A DNA stretch of 64,000 nucleotides from Candidatus Peribacteria bacterium RIFOXYB1_FULL_54_35 (GCA_001787755.1 MFYJ01000007.1:210585-274584), one strand, 5' to 3'; counted from the first letter of the stretch, positions 7,575-22,500 are shown. Program-made: numbers and translations. Notes: generated from the sequence alone by a model not told the origin.

Positions 7575-10500
7575 CTAGAAGAACATGCGTCTCCCGGCGA
7601 AGCTTCCTCCGAGAATGCCGATGGAGATGATGCTCGTCCACAGGATGAATTGCATGGCTGCTGAGGTGTCCGTAGTGTTCAGGATGACCTTGGTGGGCCT
7701 GAGATTCTGCGTCGTGCTCTCGAAGGAGTCCCCGAAGCCGCTCATACCTGTCTGTGGCAGCTCGGTGAGAATGCGTACCTCCTCCATGTCTGTCGGGGAG
7801 CGGTCGAAGTCGGAGCTCTTTGCGATGACACTGTTGCTGATGATCTGGCCGTGGCGCATGTCCGGTCCTATGCGGACGTGGTACGTGAAGATGCGTGTGT
7901 CATTCGCTCCGAGCGTTGGGAGTGTCCAATCGATTCCGTTGCCGACCACCTTGCCGCCTCCGGCATCCTGGATGGAGATGGAGCCTGCGTTGAATCTGTC
8001 CTCAATAGTCACGTTCTTCGCTTCGCGGTTGGTGAGGTTCCGGAGGGTGACAGTGTAGGTCACGGTATCTCCGGGTTTGGCTTCCTGGCGGCTTGCGCGC
8101 TTGTCGATGCTCGCCTGTATCTTGCCGTCGCTTGGCTCGCCTTCACCTTCGAGGCGCGTGTTCTCGTACTCCTCATCGTCCTCGCACTGCACACGGATGC
8201 GTACGCGTTCGTCTCTGGCGGTGTCCTTCACACGGACGGTGAGGCTCACGGAGTCGCTCTCGCCGCGGCGGAGGCGAATGTCCTGCCATTCCACTTCACG
8301 GCCGTTATCGTCGTCTCCTCCGTCGCTCGCCGAGAGGAACTCTACGTCGTTGTCCAGGAAGGCGACGATATCAAACAGCGTGGATGTTCCATTGGTGGAT
8401 GTGCTGCCGGAGCGGCCATTCCGCACGCGGATGCTGTAACTGATTTCCTCGCCCGGTGCCACTGGATCCGGAGAGTCGGAAATGCTCTGGACTTCACAGT
8501 CTGTGTCGCCGTCGACAAAGTCTCCTACGCGCGTGGTCTCGGTGTCGCTCTTGCTGCTGATGAAGGCCTGGGAACTCAGAATGTCCTTATCCGTGTCATC
8601 GTCCACGCTGACGCAGGAGTTCATGGTCACTGTTCCGTTGGCGGGGAGTGTGATGCTATTCCACGTGATGATGTTGCTGGAGTGCGATCCACCCTGCGAG
8701 GAGGACTGGTACTCGGTGTCGCCATCCAGGGTCTGTGTGACGGTCTGGTTGGTGAGCTGCGAGGAGTTCAGGTTCGTGACTCGGACGGTGTAGCAGAAGG
8801 ATTCGCCTGCATCCACAGGATCGCGGTCATCTGTGAGGTCGATGGTGACGTTGTTCGGATCCGGTGTGCCGCCCTGCACTGTCGTGGTATCCGTTGCACT
8901 CATACCGCCGGCGATCTGGGTGACGTTCGTGAGCACGGTGCCGTTCGGTGTGCTGGAGTTCACCGTTGCCTGCAGCGTGAGCGTGAGGCTGGAACTCGCA
9001 TTCACAGTGAGGTTGTTCCAGGTCACCACCTGTCCGTTGAGCGTTCCTCCGTTCGAAGCGGAGACGAAGGTCGTGTTCCCCGGGAGCTGGTCACCCACAC
9101 TCACATTCGTTGCGGTGGTCGTCGAGGTGTTCTGTACGGTGATGATGTATGTGAGCGACTCACCCGGCGTGACAGTGGTGCGGTTGTCCGTCTTGCTGAT
9201 CGTCAGCGTCGGCTGGGTGCTCGAGACGGTTGTGGTGTCCACTGCGGACGGTCCGTTCTGAATCTGTGCGGTGTTCGTGAGCACCGTGCCGTTCGCTGTA
9301 CCGCTGTTCACTGTTCCCTGTATGGTGAGCTGCTTCTGTCCGCCGGCTGCGATGGAGACTCCTGTCCAGGTAACAACCTGCCCGTTCACGGTGCCGCTAT
9401 CAGAGGAGGAGACGTAGGTCACCTGGCTTGGCAATGTGTCGGTGACAGTGACATTGGAGGCAGCGAATGCCGAGGTGTTGTTGATCGTGATGGTGTAGGT
9501 CAGCGTCTGACCGGGCGTGGCGGTTGTGAGGTTATCCGTCTTGCTGATGGTGAAGGTCGGCTGCTGCGAGGAGACAGTCGTCGTGTCCACCGCGGAAGTC
9601 TTGTTCGGGATGCTCGCGTTGTTGGTGAGCACCGTGCCTTCCGCCGTTCCCGTATTCACCGTTGCCGTGATGGTAAGAGTGATCGTGCTGTTCGCATTCA
9701 CGGTGAGATTGTTCCATGTCACGGTGCCGCTGCTGTGCGTGCCGCCGTTACTGGCGCTCACGAATGTGGTGTTCGCAGGGAGCGTATCCAGAACAGTGAC
9801 GCCGGTAGCGTTCTTCGCGGAGGTGTTCTCCACTGTGATGGTGTAGGTCAGCGTCTCTCCCGTTGTCACAGTGGTGCGGTTATCCGTCTTGCTCATGACG
9901 AAGTCGATGCCGTTGAGCTGCTGCTTGTTCTTGAAGAGCACAGTGGAGCAGGTGGTGCTTTCGCTCACCGTAATGAGGCCGTTTGGCGGTGTTACAGAGA
10001 GCAGCTGCCAGCTTGGAGGCACTATTTCACTGACTGTGTGCGTGCCTGTCGGCACGTTCAGGAACTGTGCGCGTCCGAGCGAGTTGTTCGCTGTTGTCTG
10101 CGTGCCTCCATCCAGCTTGAAGGTGAACTGCGCCACCGGTGTGATGGGCTGGCTGTTCGTGTCGAACGTCTCCTTCACAATGTCGATGCAACCTATGTGC
10201 TCGATGATAGTCACTGTCGTGTAGTCAATGGCGGTGAGGCCGTGGTGGATCTGCGCCATGTTCACGATCTGCTCGCCGTTCTGTGCATTCGGTTTCACCT
10301 GCACGGTGAGCGTGAGCTCCTTCTCTCCGCCTGCCGGGACGGTGAGACCGTACCAGATGATGAGCGGATCCTGGTACACGCCTCCGTCGGAGGAAGAGAT
10401 GTATGTGGTCTGCATCGGGAGCAGGTCACCCACGCTCACATCGATGGCGTCGACATTGGAGGAGTTCCGCACTGTGACGGTGTAGACCAGGGTTTCTCCC

Positions 10501-13500
10501 GGAGACACGGTGGTCCGGTTGTCCGTCTTCTCTATCGTGAGGAACGGAGGATCGGGCTGCTTGCGGTTCTTGAAGGTGATGGTGGAGCAGTTCGGGCCCG
10601 GCTGTACCTGCACGTAGCCGTTGGCGGGACTCTTTTCAAAGAGCAGCCATCCGAACGGAATGATTTCGGCAACGTTGTGCGATGCCACGGGGACATTCGT
10701 GAACCGTCCATGGCCGCTCCCATCCGTCATGAAGCTGTCCACGCCGCCGTCGAGCAGGAAAGTGAATTCCTGTGGAACGGGTGTCATGGGAGAGCCATCG
10801 ACGTTGAAGACTTCCTTCACCACATCGATGCATCCGTACTGGCTTCCGCCGTTCACGATGGTGGTATCGGTTGCGCTCGGACCTCCGACAATCTGGACGG
10901 TGTTCGTGAGCGTCGTGCCGCCCGGTGCGGCTGCGTTGATGGTCACCGTGAGGTGGAGCGTGAGTGTCTGGCCCGCCGGAATGGAGAGTCCTGTCCACTG
11001 TGCCACCCCACTGCTGTGTGTGCCGCCGTTGTCACTGCTCACGTACGTGACGTTTGCGGGCAGCGTATCTCTCACTGTCACACTGTTTGCGTCCGTGCTG
11101 GAGGTGTTTTCCACTGTGATGGTGTAGATGAGCGTCTCGCCTGCGTTTGCGCCTGTTCTCCCGTCGCTCTTACTGATTGCAAACGTGAGCTCACCGACAA
11201 CTGTCGTCTGGTCCAAAGCAGTGGGTCCGTTCACCACGGAAGCCGTGTTCGTGATCAGCGTTCCTTCCTGTGCTCCTGAATTCACAGAGACGGTGAGTGA
11301 GAGCACTTTCGTGTCTCCTGCGCCGATGCTGAGGTTATCCCAGGTCACTCTGGTTCCGTCGAATGTGCCGCTGTCTGATGCCGCGACGTACGTGACGTTC
11401 GAAGGCAGTGTGTCAATCACTTCCACGTTGGTTGCGTCCACGGCGGATGTGTTCGTCACACTGACTTGGTAGGTGATGGTCTCTCCCGGAGCCACGGTGG
11501 TCAGGTTGTCCGTCTTCTCGATGGTGAAGGTCACCGCAGGGCACTGGATGTGCGTGAGCACCTCATTACTCCAGTTCGGATCGGCATTGTCTGACCATAC
11601 GTCGGCGATGTTGCTGATGACGCCGCCGCAGGAAGCCGTCTGTTCAACCTGGAAGACGAGTGTCACCTGCCTCTGCTGTCCCTGTGTCAGATTTGCCGGG
11701 GAACAGAAGACAACCGGTGGGTTCGCTGTGCCGACGTAGGAGCAATCCTGGGAACTCTCCGCCGGGATGTATGTCAGATTCGGCGGCACTGTGTCGAAGA
11801 TGCTCGCATTCAGCACGGTGAATGAGCCGCTGTTCGTCACGGTGATGTCGTAGGTGATCTTCTCACCCCGGACCACGGAGGAAGAGCCCGTCTTCTCTAT
11901 GAGCACCTGGTCTGCCGGGCACTCTACGAAGGTCTGCACGGACAGGCTGGCGTTGTTTGCTGCGTTCGGGTCCTGCGTGGTGGAGGAGACAGTGGCTGTA
12001 TTCGTAATGAAGGATCCGCAGGCAACGCTCGAGCCGATATCGAAGGCGATGGTGACGGACTGCTGCATGCCGTCAGAGAGTGCCAGCTTCGTGCAGACAA
12101 TGTTGTTCCCGACCTGCTGGCAGCTGCTGTCCGACTGGCCGGCATTGAAGGTGAGTCCGGTGGGGATGGGGTCCGTGTAAGTTACGTCCGCAGCGCTCTC
12201 CGGCCCGTAGTTGAAGACCTGCAGCGTGTAGAGGAGAGTCTCTCCGCGTGGAATCCGGTCGCGGCCCATCTTGACGATGCCGAGGTCGGCTTCCAGCACC
12301 GGGCAGTACACTCTCGCCGTCACGGTGTTGCTGGTGTTGTTGGCCGGGTTCGGGTCGGTGGAGGAGCCGGAGACTGTCGCCTGGTTGCTGATGGAAGCAT
12401 CGCACCGTGCTTCTGCCGGGACGGTGAAGGAGACGGTCATGGTCTTGCTTTGGCCGCTTGTCAGGCTGAAGTTGTTGCAGAGGATGTTTCCTCCGTTCAC
12501 CACGCATCCCGGGTCTGAGGCTGCGGGATCGAACGTGAGTGGCACGGGCTGGCCGAGGGAATTCAGTACCGTGGGGATGGGGTCAGCCATCGTCACATTC
12601 GTTGCCGTACTCGGTCCGAGGTTCGTTGCCGTGAGGTCAAAGCTCACACGGTGGCCGGGTTCCACAATCGGCTGGCCGGTCTTGCTGATGGTGAGGTCCG
12701 CATCTGTCACCGGGCATTCCACGGTTGTCTGTACCTGCTGGCTCGCGTTGTCCAGCGGGTTTGGATCTGTGGAGGAAGCGGAGACAGTCGCCTGGTTGTT
12801 GATGATAGAGGAGCATTCGCCGGTGTCCGGGATGGTGAAGGAAATCAGCACCGTCCTGTCGTCGCCCGCATCCAGCGTGAAGTTGTCACAGAGGACGTTG
12901 GGTCCGTTCACGACGCACGCGGGGTCGGACTGTGCCGGGTTGAAGACCAGCGGGACCATCACTGCCAGTGTCTCATGCGGGATGCTGGGGATGGTGTCTG
13001 CGATCACCACGTTCGTTGCGGTATCCGGTCCGGCATTCGTTGCAGTCACGGTGTACGTGACGGTGCTGCCGCGCATGGCGGTTTGCGGGCCGGTCTTCGT
13101 GATGGAGAGATCTGCGGTCTGTGCCGGGCAGTTCACCGTAGTGGAGACAATCTGGCTGAGATTATTCTGCGGATTCGGATCACCCTGTGGCGTGCTCTGC
13201 ACGCGTGCCTGGTTGTGGACAGAGGAGCCGCAGGAAATGGCACTGCTCGTAGAGAAGGCGAGTGTGAGGTCCACGCTGTCTCCGCTCACGAGGTTGATGC
13301 CGCTGCAGACAACTTCTGCTCCGTTCACCTGGCATCCGGCGGAGCTGCCACCGGCATTGAAGGTGAGTCCGGCGGGGATAGGATCGGCGATCTCCACTCC
13401 TGTGGCGTCACCCGGTCCGCTGTTTGTGACTGTGAGTACGTAGGTGAGGAGATTCCCGCGGGTCACCGTGGCGGGGCCGGTCTTGCTGATGCCGATATCC

Positions 13501-16500
13501 GTGTCCGTCGCGGAGCAGATGACCTGCGTGAGCACTTCGTTGCTCCAGGTGGTGCTCGCGTTATCTGCCCAGGCGTCTGCGATGTTGCTGATGAAGCTGT
13601 CGCATGGGGCGGTGTCGCCGACTTCGAATGTGAGGACAATGTCGCGCGTGTCACCCACAGGAATGTTCTCTGCCGGGCAGAACACGTCGGGGAAGTTCTG
13701 CGGGACATAGCAGCCCGGTGTGCTGTCTGCCGGCACGAACGTTGAATGTGCCGGTGTCTGGTCGAAGACGAGGGAATTCAGGATCTGCGTTGTCGCCGAG
13801 TTATTGGTGACAGTGATGTTGTATGTCACCTTCTCGCCGCGCAGCACAGTGGAGGGGCCGGTCTTGCTGATGCTCATTTCGCCACCCGGGCACTCCACAA
13901 CCGTGCCGACGACTGCGCTTGTGTTATTCGAGCTCACCGGATCCTGGGTGGTGCTTGCGACCGTGGCCTGGTTCTCGATGATCGCAGCGCACTGCACGCT
14001 CTGGTTGATGTCAAACGCAATGTTGACGCTCCACTGCAGGCTTGCAGGCAGTGCGGGACCGGTACAGACAATATCCGTTCCCACCTGCGCGCAGGTGCTA
14101 TCCGACTGGCCGGCATTGAAGGTAAGTCCTGCAGGAATAGCATCGGTCACGATGACATCCTGTGCGGTGTCCGGTCCGCGGTTGAGCACCTGCACCATGT
14201 AGATGAGTGTCTCATCGCGCGGAATCTGGGTGCGGCCGGTCTTCACAATGTCGAGGTCTGCCTCAAGCACGGGGCAGTCCACCGCGGTCTGCACCTGTGC
14301 GCTCGTGTTGTTGGCTGAGTTCGGATCTGTCGTGGAAGTCGAGACTGTTGCTCTGTTGGTGAACACGGTGCCGCACTGTGCACCCTGCGGAACATTGAAG
14401 GCCACGGTCACCGTGCGCTGCTGGCCGTTACTCAGTGCAATGTTGTTGCAGAGGATGTTCACTCCGTTCTGCACGCAGGAAGGATCCGATGCGGTGGGAT
14501 TGAACGTGAGGCCTGCGGGCACAGGATCGTTGATCGTCACTCCCTGTGCGGTGGCGGGGCCGTTATTCGTCACGGTCACGCTGTAACTGATGGTACCGCC
14601 CTGGAGCACGGTGCTCGGGCCGATCTTCTCTATCCCCACATCGGTGTACTCATGGGAACAGTCCACTGTGGTAGAGACAGTCTGGCTAATATTATTGGCT
14701 GGATTCGGGTCGGTTGCGGAAGTGGAGACCGTTGCTTCGTTCTCTATGACTCCGCCGCAGGTGAAGCTGCTCGGGATATCGAATGTCACGGTGAAGTTCT
14801 GGCTCTGCCCGCTTGTGAGCGTGAGGTTATTGCACAGCACGTTGTTGCCGTTGAGCACACAACCTGCACTGGAAGCGCCCGGGTTGAAGGTGAGCCCTGC
14901 TGGCACCGGATCTTCCACTACGACGTTCGTCGCCGTATCCGGTCCGTTATTCGTCGCCCTGAGGGTGTAGCTGATGCTCGCGCCGCGCGGAGTGGTGGAA
15001 GCTCCTGACTTGGTCACGGAAACGTCTGCCTGGGCTACCTGGCACTGCACGGTGGTGGAGACGCTCTGGTGAGTATTGTTGGCGTCGTTCGGGTCCTCCG
15101 TACTGGAGACCGCGCTTGCGCTGTTCACGAGCGGCATGTTGCAGGTTGCGGTCTGTGAGATGTTCACGGTGATACTGAAGCTCTCCGTATCTCCTGCCGC
15201 GAGCGAGGAGAGCGTGCACTCCACGATGCTCGGTGTTGCCGGAACGGCTGCGCAGCGGTTGTCTGACTGTGCCGCGTTGAAGCTCATAAATGCGGGCAGT
15301 ACGTCTGTCACTTCGATGTTTGCTGCGGCATCCGGTCCCGCGTTCGTGAGGGTGAGCGTGTAGACATCTGTCCCTCCGGGGTTCGCTGTGGAAGGTCCGG
15401 TCTTCTCAAGCTGCAGGTCTGCCTGCGGGAGCGTGCACTGCACGGTGGTAGAGATGGTCTGGCTCTGGTTATTCGCCGGATTCGGATCGGTTGCGGAGGT
15501 GGAAATGGAGGCGGCGTTCTGGATCATGCCGTTGCATGTGTACGTTGCCGGCACGTTGAAGGCCACGGTGAAGTTCTGGCTCTGTCCGCTTGTAAGCGTG
15601 AGGTTATTGCAGAGAATGTTTGCTCCGTTCTGCACGCAGCCCGCGCTCGAGGCGCTCTGGTTGAAGGTCAGTCCGCTTGGAATTGGATCTTCCACCACCA
15701 CGTTCGTTGCCGTATCCGGCCCATTATTCAGGGCGGTGAGCGTGTAGCTCACGGTGTTTCCGCGGACCACGGTCCCCGGACCGTTCTTGCTCACGGTGAC
15801 ATCCGCCTGAGCCACCGGGCACTGCACGGTGGTGCTCACGGTCTGGCTCTGGTTGTTGCCCGGGTTCGGGTCCGTTGTTGCTGCGGAGACGCTTGCTATG
15901 TTCTGCACTACTCCGTTGCACGTGTACGTTGTTGGGACATTGAAGGCGACCGTGAAGTTGCGGCTCTGTCCGTCTGTGAGCGTGAAGTTATTGCAGAGTA
16001 CGTTCCCGCCGTTGAGGATGCAGGAGGTGCTCGATGCATTGGAGTTGAAGGTGAGTCCTGCCGGGACGGAATCTGTTACCACCACATTCGTCGCCGTATC
16101 CGGTCCGTTATTCAGGGCGGTGAGCGTGTAACTTATGATGTTCCCGCGTGCCACGGTGCTCGGTCCGGTCTTGGTGACGGAGAGATCAGCTTCCTCCACC
16201 GGGCATTGCACGGTGGTAGAGATGGTCTGGCTCTGGTTGTTACTCAGGTTCGGATCTGTGACGGAGGAGGAGATGGAGGCGTCATTCTGTACTACCCCGT
16301 TGCAGGTGTACGTTGCGGGCACATTGAACACCAGCACGAAACTCCTGCTCTGGCTGTCTGTCAGGGTCAGGTTGTCACAACGCACGATGTTGCTGCTGAG
16401 GACACAGCCTGCAGTCGAACTGTTCGGGTCAAAGGTGAGTCCCGCTGGCACCGGGTCTTCCACCACCACACTCGTTGCCGTATCCGGCCCGTTATTCAGG

Positions 16501-19500
16501 GCGGTGAGCGTGTAGCTCACGGTATTCCCGCGCACGACGGTGCTCGGGCCGGTTTTGGTGAGGGAGAGATCAGCTTCCTCCACCGGGCACAGCACAGTGG
16601 TGGAGATCGTCTGGCTCTGGTTGTTCACCAGGTAGGGGTCTGTCGTCGAGCTTGAGACAGAAGCGGCATTCTGGATCGTACCGTTGCAGGTGTACGTCGC
16701 CGGGACGTTGAAGGCGACGGTGAAGTTGTGGCTCTGTCCGTTGCTCAGCGTCAGATTATCACACAGAACGGAGTTTCCGCTCTGCAGACAGTCTGCACTC
16801 GAGGCGCCAGCGTTGAAGGTGAGTCCTGCAGGGATCGGATCTTCCACCAATACGTTCATGGCGGAATCCGGTCCGTCGTTCGTTGCCCTGAGCGTGTAGC
16901 TCACGGTGGTGCCGCGCGTTACTGTCAGCGGGCCGCTCTTCGTCACGGAGACGTCTGCTCCCTGTATCCTCTGCTTGTCTTTGAAGAGGACGGTGGAGCA
17001 TGTCGGGCCGCTGCCGACGCTCACGATGCCGTTTGCGGGAGTGATGGAGAACAGTATCCAGCTCGAAGGCACTATTTCACTCACCGTGTGCGAACCGATT
17101 GCCACGTTCTGGAATCGTGCGAGACCGAGGGAATTATTCACCGTGGTCTGTACTCCTCCGTCGAGCTCAAATGTGAACTGCGGCACGGAAGGAATCGGCT
17201 GGTTACTCGCATCGTATGCTTCCTTCACGATGTCGATGCATCCGAACACCGGGGAGTCCACGACCGTCGTCTGGTCAATGGCTGTCTGTCCGTGGTGGAT
17301 CTGTACCATGTTCACGATGTTGTCTCCCGGTTGCACGGTACTCTTCACCTGGACCGTGAGGGTGAGCTGCAGTTGGCCGCCTGCCGGGATGGTGAGGTTG
17401 TTCCAGATGATGAGCGGGTCCTGGTACACGCCTCCGTTGGAGGAGGAGACGTACGTCGTCTGGTAGGGGAGCAGGTCTCCCACGGCGACATCCAGGGCGT
17501 CCACGTTCGAGGAGTTGTGCACGGTAATGGTGTAGACCAGTGTCTCGCCCTTCGAGACGGTGGTGCGGTTATCCGTCTTCTCTATGGTGAGGAACGGAAG
17601 AACGGGCTGCTCGCGGTTCTTGAACGTCACGCTCGCGCAGGTGGATCCCGCCTGCACGGAGACATTGCCGCTCGGCGGGTTCTTGGAGAAGAGCAGCCAT
17701 CCGGCCGGGATAATCTCGCTCACGTTGTGTGACCCCACCGGGACATTCGTAAATCTTCCATGGCCGCCGGAGTCTGTCATGAGACCATCCACTCCTCCGT
17801 CCAGGAGCATGGTGAATTCCTGCGGAACGGGTGACAGGAGCTGCCCGTTTTCGTCATATGCTTCCTTCGTCACGTCGATGCAGCCCGATGTGGGGCACTG
17901 CACGGTGGTGCTCACGGTCTGGCTCTGGTTGTTTCCTGGGTTCGGATCGGTTGCGGAGGTGGAGACGGAGGCGGTGTTCTGGATCATGCCGTTGCACGTG
18001 TACGTTGTCGGCACATTGAACGTCACCGTGAAGTTCTGGCTCTGTCCGTTTGTGAGCGTGAGGTTATTGCAGAGGATGTTTGCTCCGTTCTGCACGCAGC
18101 CCGCGCTTGAGGCGCTCTGGTTGAAGGTCAGTCCGCTTGGGATGGGATCTTCTACCACAACGTTCGTTGCCGTATCCGGCCCGTTATTCAGGGCGGTGAG
18201 CGTGTAGCTCACGGCGTTCCCGCGGGTCACGGTGCTCGGTCCGGTCTTGCTCACCGTGACATCTGCCTGGGCCACAGGGCACTGCACGGTGGAGGAGACG
18301 CTCCGGTTGGTGTTATTGGAACTGTTCGGGTCCTGTGTGGCGGAGGTCGCGCTTGCACTGTTCACGAGCGGCATGTTGCAGGTTGCGGCCTGTGCGATAT
18401 CCACGGTGATGCTGAAGCTCTCTGTGCTTCCCGCCGGGAGGGAGGCGAGTGTGCATGCCACAATGTTCGGCGTAAGTGGATTGGGGACTGTGCAGCGGCT
18501 GTCCGACTGTGCCGCGTTGAAGCTCATGTAGGAGGGGAGCGCATCGGTGACAGAGACGGTTGCCGCTGCAGCCGGTCCGGCGTTCGTGAGGGTGAGTGTG
18601 TAGACGGCTGTCTGTCCCGGGTTCACTGTGGCGGGTCCGGTCTTCGCGAGCTGCAGGTCTGCCTGGTCCGCCTGGCACTGCACCGTGGTCGAGACAGTCT
18701 GGCTCTGGTTGTTGGCCGGATTCGGATCAGTTGCGGAGGTGGAGACGGAGGCGGTGTTCTGGATGACGCTGTTACACACAGCGGTCGAAGGCACATTGAA
18801 GGCGACCGTGAAGTTCTGGCTCTGTCCGTTTACGAGTGTGAGGTTATTGCAGAGGATGTTCGTGCCGTTCTGCACGCAGCCTGCGCTTGAGGCGCTCTGG
18901 TTGAAAGTAAGGCCTGCGGGGATCGGATCCTGCACCGCAACATTCGTCGCCGTATCCGGCCCGTTATTCAGGGCGGTGAGCGTGTAACTCACGGTGTTGC
19001 CGCGGGTCACGGTGCTCGGTCCTGTCTTGCTCACGGTGACATCCGCCTGGGCCGCCGGGCACTGCACGGTAGTAGAGATGGTCTGGCTCTGATTATTGGC
19101 CGGGTTCGGGTCGGTGGTTGCCGCAGAGACGCTCGAGGTGTTCTGGATGACGCTGTTACACACAGCGGTCGAAGGCACGTTGAAGGCAACGGTGAAGTTC
19201 TGGCTCTGCCCGCTTACAAGAGTGAAGTTGTTGCAGAGAATGTTCGTGCCGTTCTGCACGCAGGAGGAGCTGGATGCTCCCTGGTTGAAGGTGAGGCCTG
19301 CGGGGATCGGATCCTGCACTATGACATTCGTTGCCGTGTCCGGTCCGCTGTTCAGGGCGGTGAGCGTGTAACTCACAGTGTTCCCGCGTGCCACGGTGCT
19401 CGGTCCGGTCTTGCTCACGGAAACGTCTGCACCTGTCTGGCACGTTCCGCCTCCTGTGACTGTAACGACGTTGCTCTGCACGTTACTGCAGTTATTCCCA

Positions 19501-22500
19501 TGGCAGAGGTAGACATCCAGGCCGGGCACCAGATCCTGCGTGAACTGGTTGATGCTCACGGTCACTGGTCCCTGGTTTGCGCACAGGGAATTGGTCGTGT
19601 TCAGCATGGAACCCGGAGGATCCGCCATCCGCATGTGTGCGCAGGTCGTGAAATTCTTCTCGTAGTCGATGGTGACGTTGCAGCCGTCGATGTGCACGCT
19701 GTCGAGCGTGATCCACTCTCCGAGGGTGCAGTCCACCCGCGTGTTAATGTTGGCGCTCTGGTTGTTCCCCGTGTTCGGGTCGGTAGTGGAGGAAGTGATG
19801 GAGGCTGTGTTCAGGATCATGGAATCGCATGCCGCCGTCACCGGGACAATGAAGGCAACGGTGAGGTTCTTGCTCTGCCCGCTTGTCAGGTTGAAGCCGG
19901 AGCAGCGGATGCTCGCACCGACCTGTGCACATTCCGGGCTGGAGGCAGAGGCGTTGAAGGTGAGTCCTGTGGGGATGGGGTCGGTGACCACCACGCTCTG
20001 CGCGGTTTGCGGTCCGTTATTCACCGCAATGATGGTGTAACTCACTGTCTGGTTGCGTCCCACTGTGAGAGGGCCATCCTTTATAATGGTGAGATCAGCA
20101 TTATACACCGGGCACTGCACGGTGGTGCTGACCGTCTGGCTCTGGTTATTTGCCGGATTCGGGTCGGTTGCCGAGGCGGAGACGGAAGCACTGTTCTGGA
20201 TTGTACCGTTGCATGTGTACGTCGCGGGCACATCGAATGCGACAGTGAAGTTCTGGCTCTGTCCGTTTACGAGTGTGAGGTTATTGCAGAGGATGTTTCC
20301 TCCGTTCTGCACGCAGGAGGAGCTGGATGCTCCCTGGTTGAAGACGAGTCCGCTTGGGATAGGATCCTGCACTGCCACATTCGTCGCGGTATCCGGCCCG
20401 TCATTCGTTGCGGTGAGCGTGTAACTCACGGTGCCGCCGCGGACGACGGTGCTCGGGCCGGTCTTCGCGACGCGCAGGTCTGCCTGCGGCGGGGGACAGG
20501 TGACCGAAGTGCTCACAGTCTGGCTCTGGTTATTCCCTGAGTTCGGGTCGGTGGTGGAGGAAGCAACGGAGGCACTGTTCTGGATCGTGCCGTTGCAGGT
20601 GTACGTCGAAGGCACGCTGAAAGCGACCGTGAAGTTCTGGCTCTGTCCGTTTACGAGTGTGAGGTTATTGCACAGCACGTTGCTGCCATTCTGCACACAG
20701 CTCGTGCTTGAGGCGCTCGGATTAAAGGTGAGGCCGGAAGGAATGGGATCCTGCACCGTCACGTTCGTTGCGGTATCCGGTCCTCCGTTCGTTGCGGTGA
20801 GCGTGTAACTCACGGTGTTCCCCCGCACGACAGTGCTCGGTCCGGTCTTCGCAATGCGTAAGTCCGCCTGCGGCGGGGGACAGGTGACCGAAGTGCTCAC
20901 AGTCTGGCTCTGGTTATTCCCTGAGTTCGGGTCGGTGGTGGAGGAAGCAACGGAGGCACTGTTCTGGATCGTGCCGTTGCAGGTGTACGTCGAAGGAACG
21001 TTGAAAACAACGGTGAAGGTCCGGCTCTGGCTGCTTGTGAGGCTGAAGTTGTTGCAGATGATATTCGTGCCATTCTGCACGCAGCTGCTGCTTGAAGCGC
21101 TCTGGTTGAAGGTGAGGCTGGAAGGAATGGGATCCTGCACTGCGACATTCGTCGCGGTATCCGGACCGTCATTCGTGGCAGTGAGCGTGTAACTCACAGT
21201 GTTTCCCCGCACGACGGTGCTCGGTCCGGTCTTTGCGATGCGCAGGTCCGCCTGCGGCGGGGGGCAGTTCACCGTGGTACTCACAGTCTGGCTCTGGTTA
21301 TTTGCCGGGTTCGTGTCGGTAGTGGAGGCGGAGACAGAGGCGACATTCTGGATGGTGGAGTTGCATGCGACAGTGGTTGGCACCGTGAAGGCGATGTTCA
21401 CCGTTTCGCTCTGTCCGCTACTGAGCGTGATATTGTTGCAGCGCACAGTGTTCGCAACGAGTGCGCAGTTGCTGTCACTCTGGGCTGCATTGAACTGGAG
21501 GCCGCTTGGAACGTTATCTCCTATGGTCACGTTCTGTGCCGTGTGCGGTCCGTTATTTGTCGCGGTTATCGTGTAGATGACTGTGCTCCCACGCATCACG
21601 CTCACGGGGCCGCTCTTTGTAATAGAGAGATCTGCCTGCAGGATGCCTCCCTGCTCCACGTTATCCTGCTGCGAGCTGCACCCCGGATCGTTTGGGAAGT
21701 CTATGAGTCCGTTCCCGTCGTTATCCAGCCCATCCTGGCACTGTGCCTTCGGGTTCGTCTCGTCGTTATCGGTTGCCGAACTGCAGCTAAAGTCTCCTCC
21801 GGAGAAATCCGTCGCTCCGTCTCCGTCGTTATCCAGCCCGTCGTTGCACTGCGGGTCAAAGCCGTCCTCGTCGTTATCCTGCTTGGAGCTGCATCCCGGA
21901 TCATTCGGGAAATCGATGAGCCCGTTCCCGTCATTATCCAACCCGTCCTGACATTCAGACTTCGGATTTGTCTCATCGTCGTCCGTATCAGAGCTGCAGC
22001 TGAAGTCATCCGGGTAGTCCGTTGCTCCGTCCCCGTCATTGTCTTCTCCGTCGCTGCACTGGTCGCATTCCATGCGCGTAGTGACGATGTTACTCGTCAC
22101 CTCGGGGACGTACTGTGCGCCGGCAATCGCGATATTGTTGATCGCTTCTCCGCAGTTGATGTTCTGCGTCCTGAAGGCGAGAGTCAGTGTCACTGTCTGG
22201 TTTGGGCCCAGGGAAGGAAGATAGCAAATAGCCCCGCCCTGTCCGACACACTGCGATGAACTCTGCGACGGCTGGAATACCGTCTGACCGTTGGTGCCAT
22301 GCGCAGGATCCACCACTTCGACTTGTGATGCGGGGATGCTGGACGTGTTTTGCACCACGACCGAATAAATGAGGGTATCACCTGGTATTGCAGTTGCGGG
22401 GCCGGATTTGCTCACGGTCAGCGTTGCAACGTTCTGCGGTGATTCAACATTATCCTGTTTGCTGCTGCACCCGGGGTCGTTCGGGAAGTCGATGAGGCCG

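Noticed and set aside
7851-11279. 1142-residue plus-strand ORF and many ~120-residue plus-strand ORFs between 8 and 24 kb
   Set aside because: They are antisense to the DUF11 repeats of the giant gene; their regular spacing mirrors the repeat unit, and their translations have no domain character.
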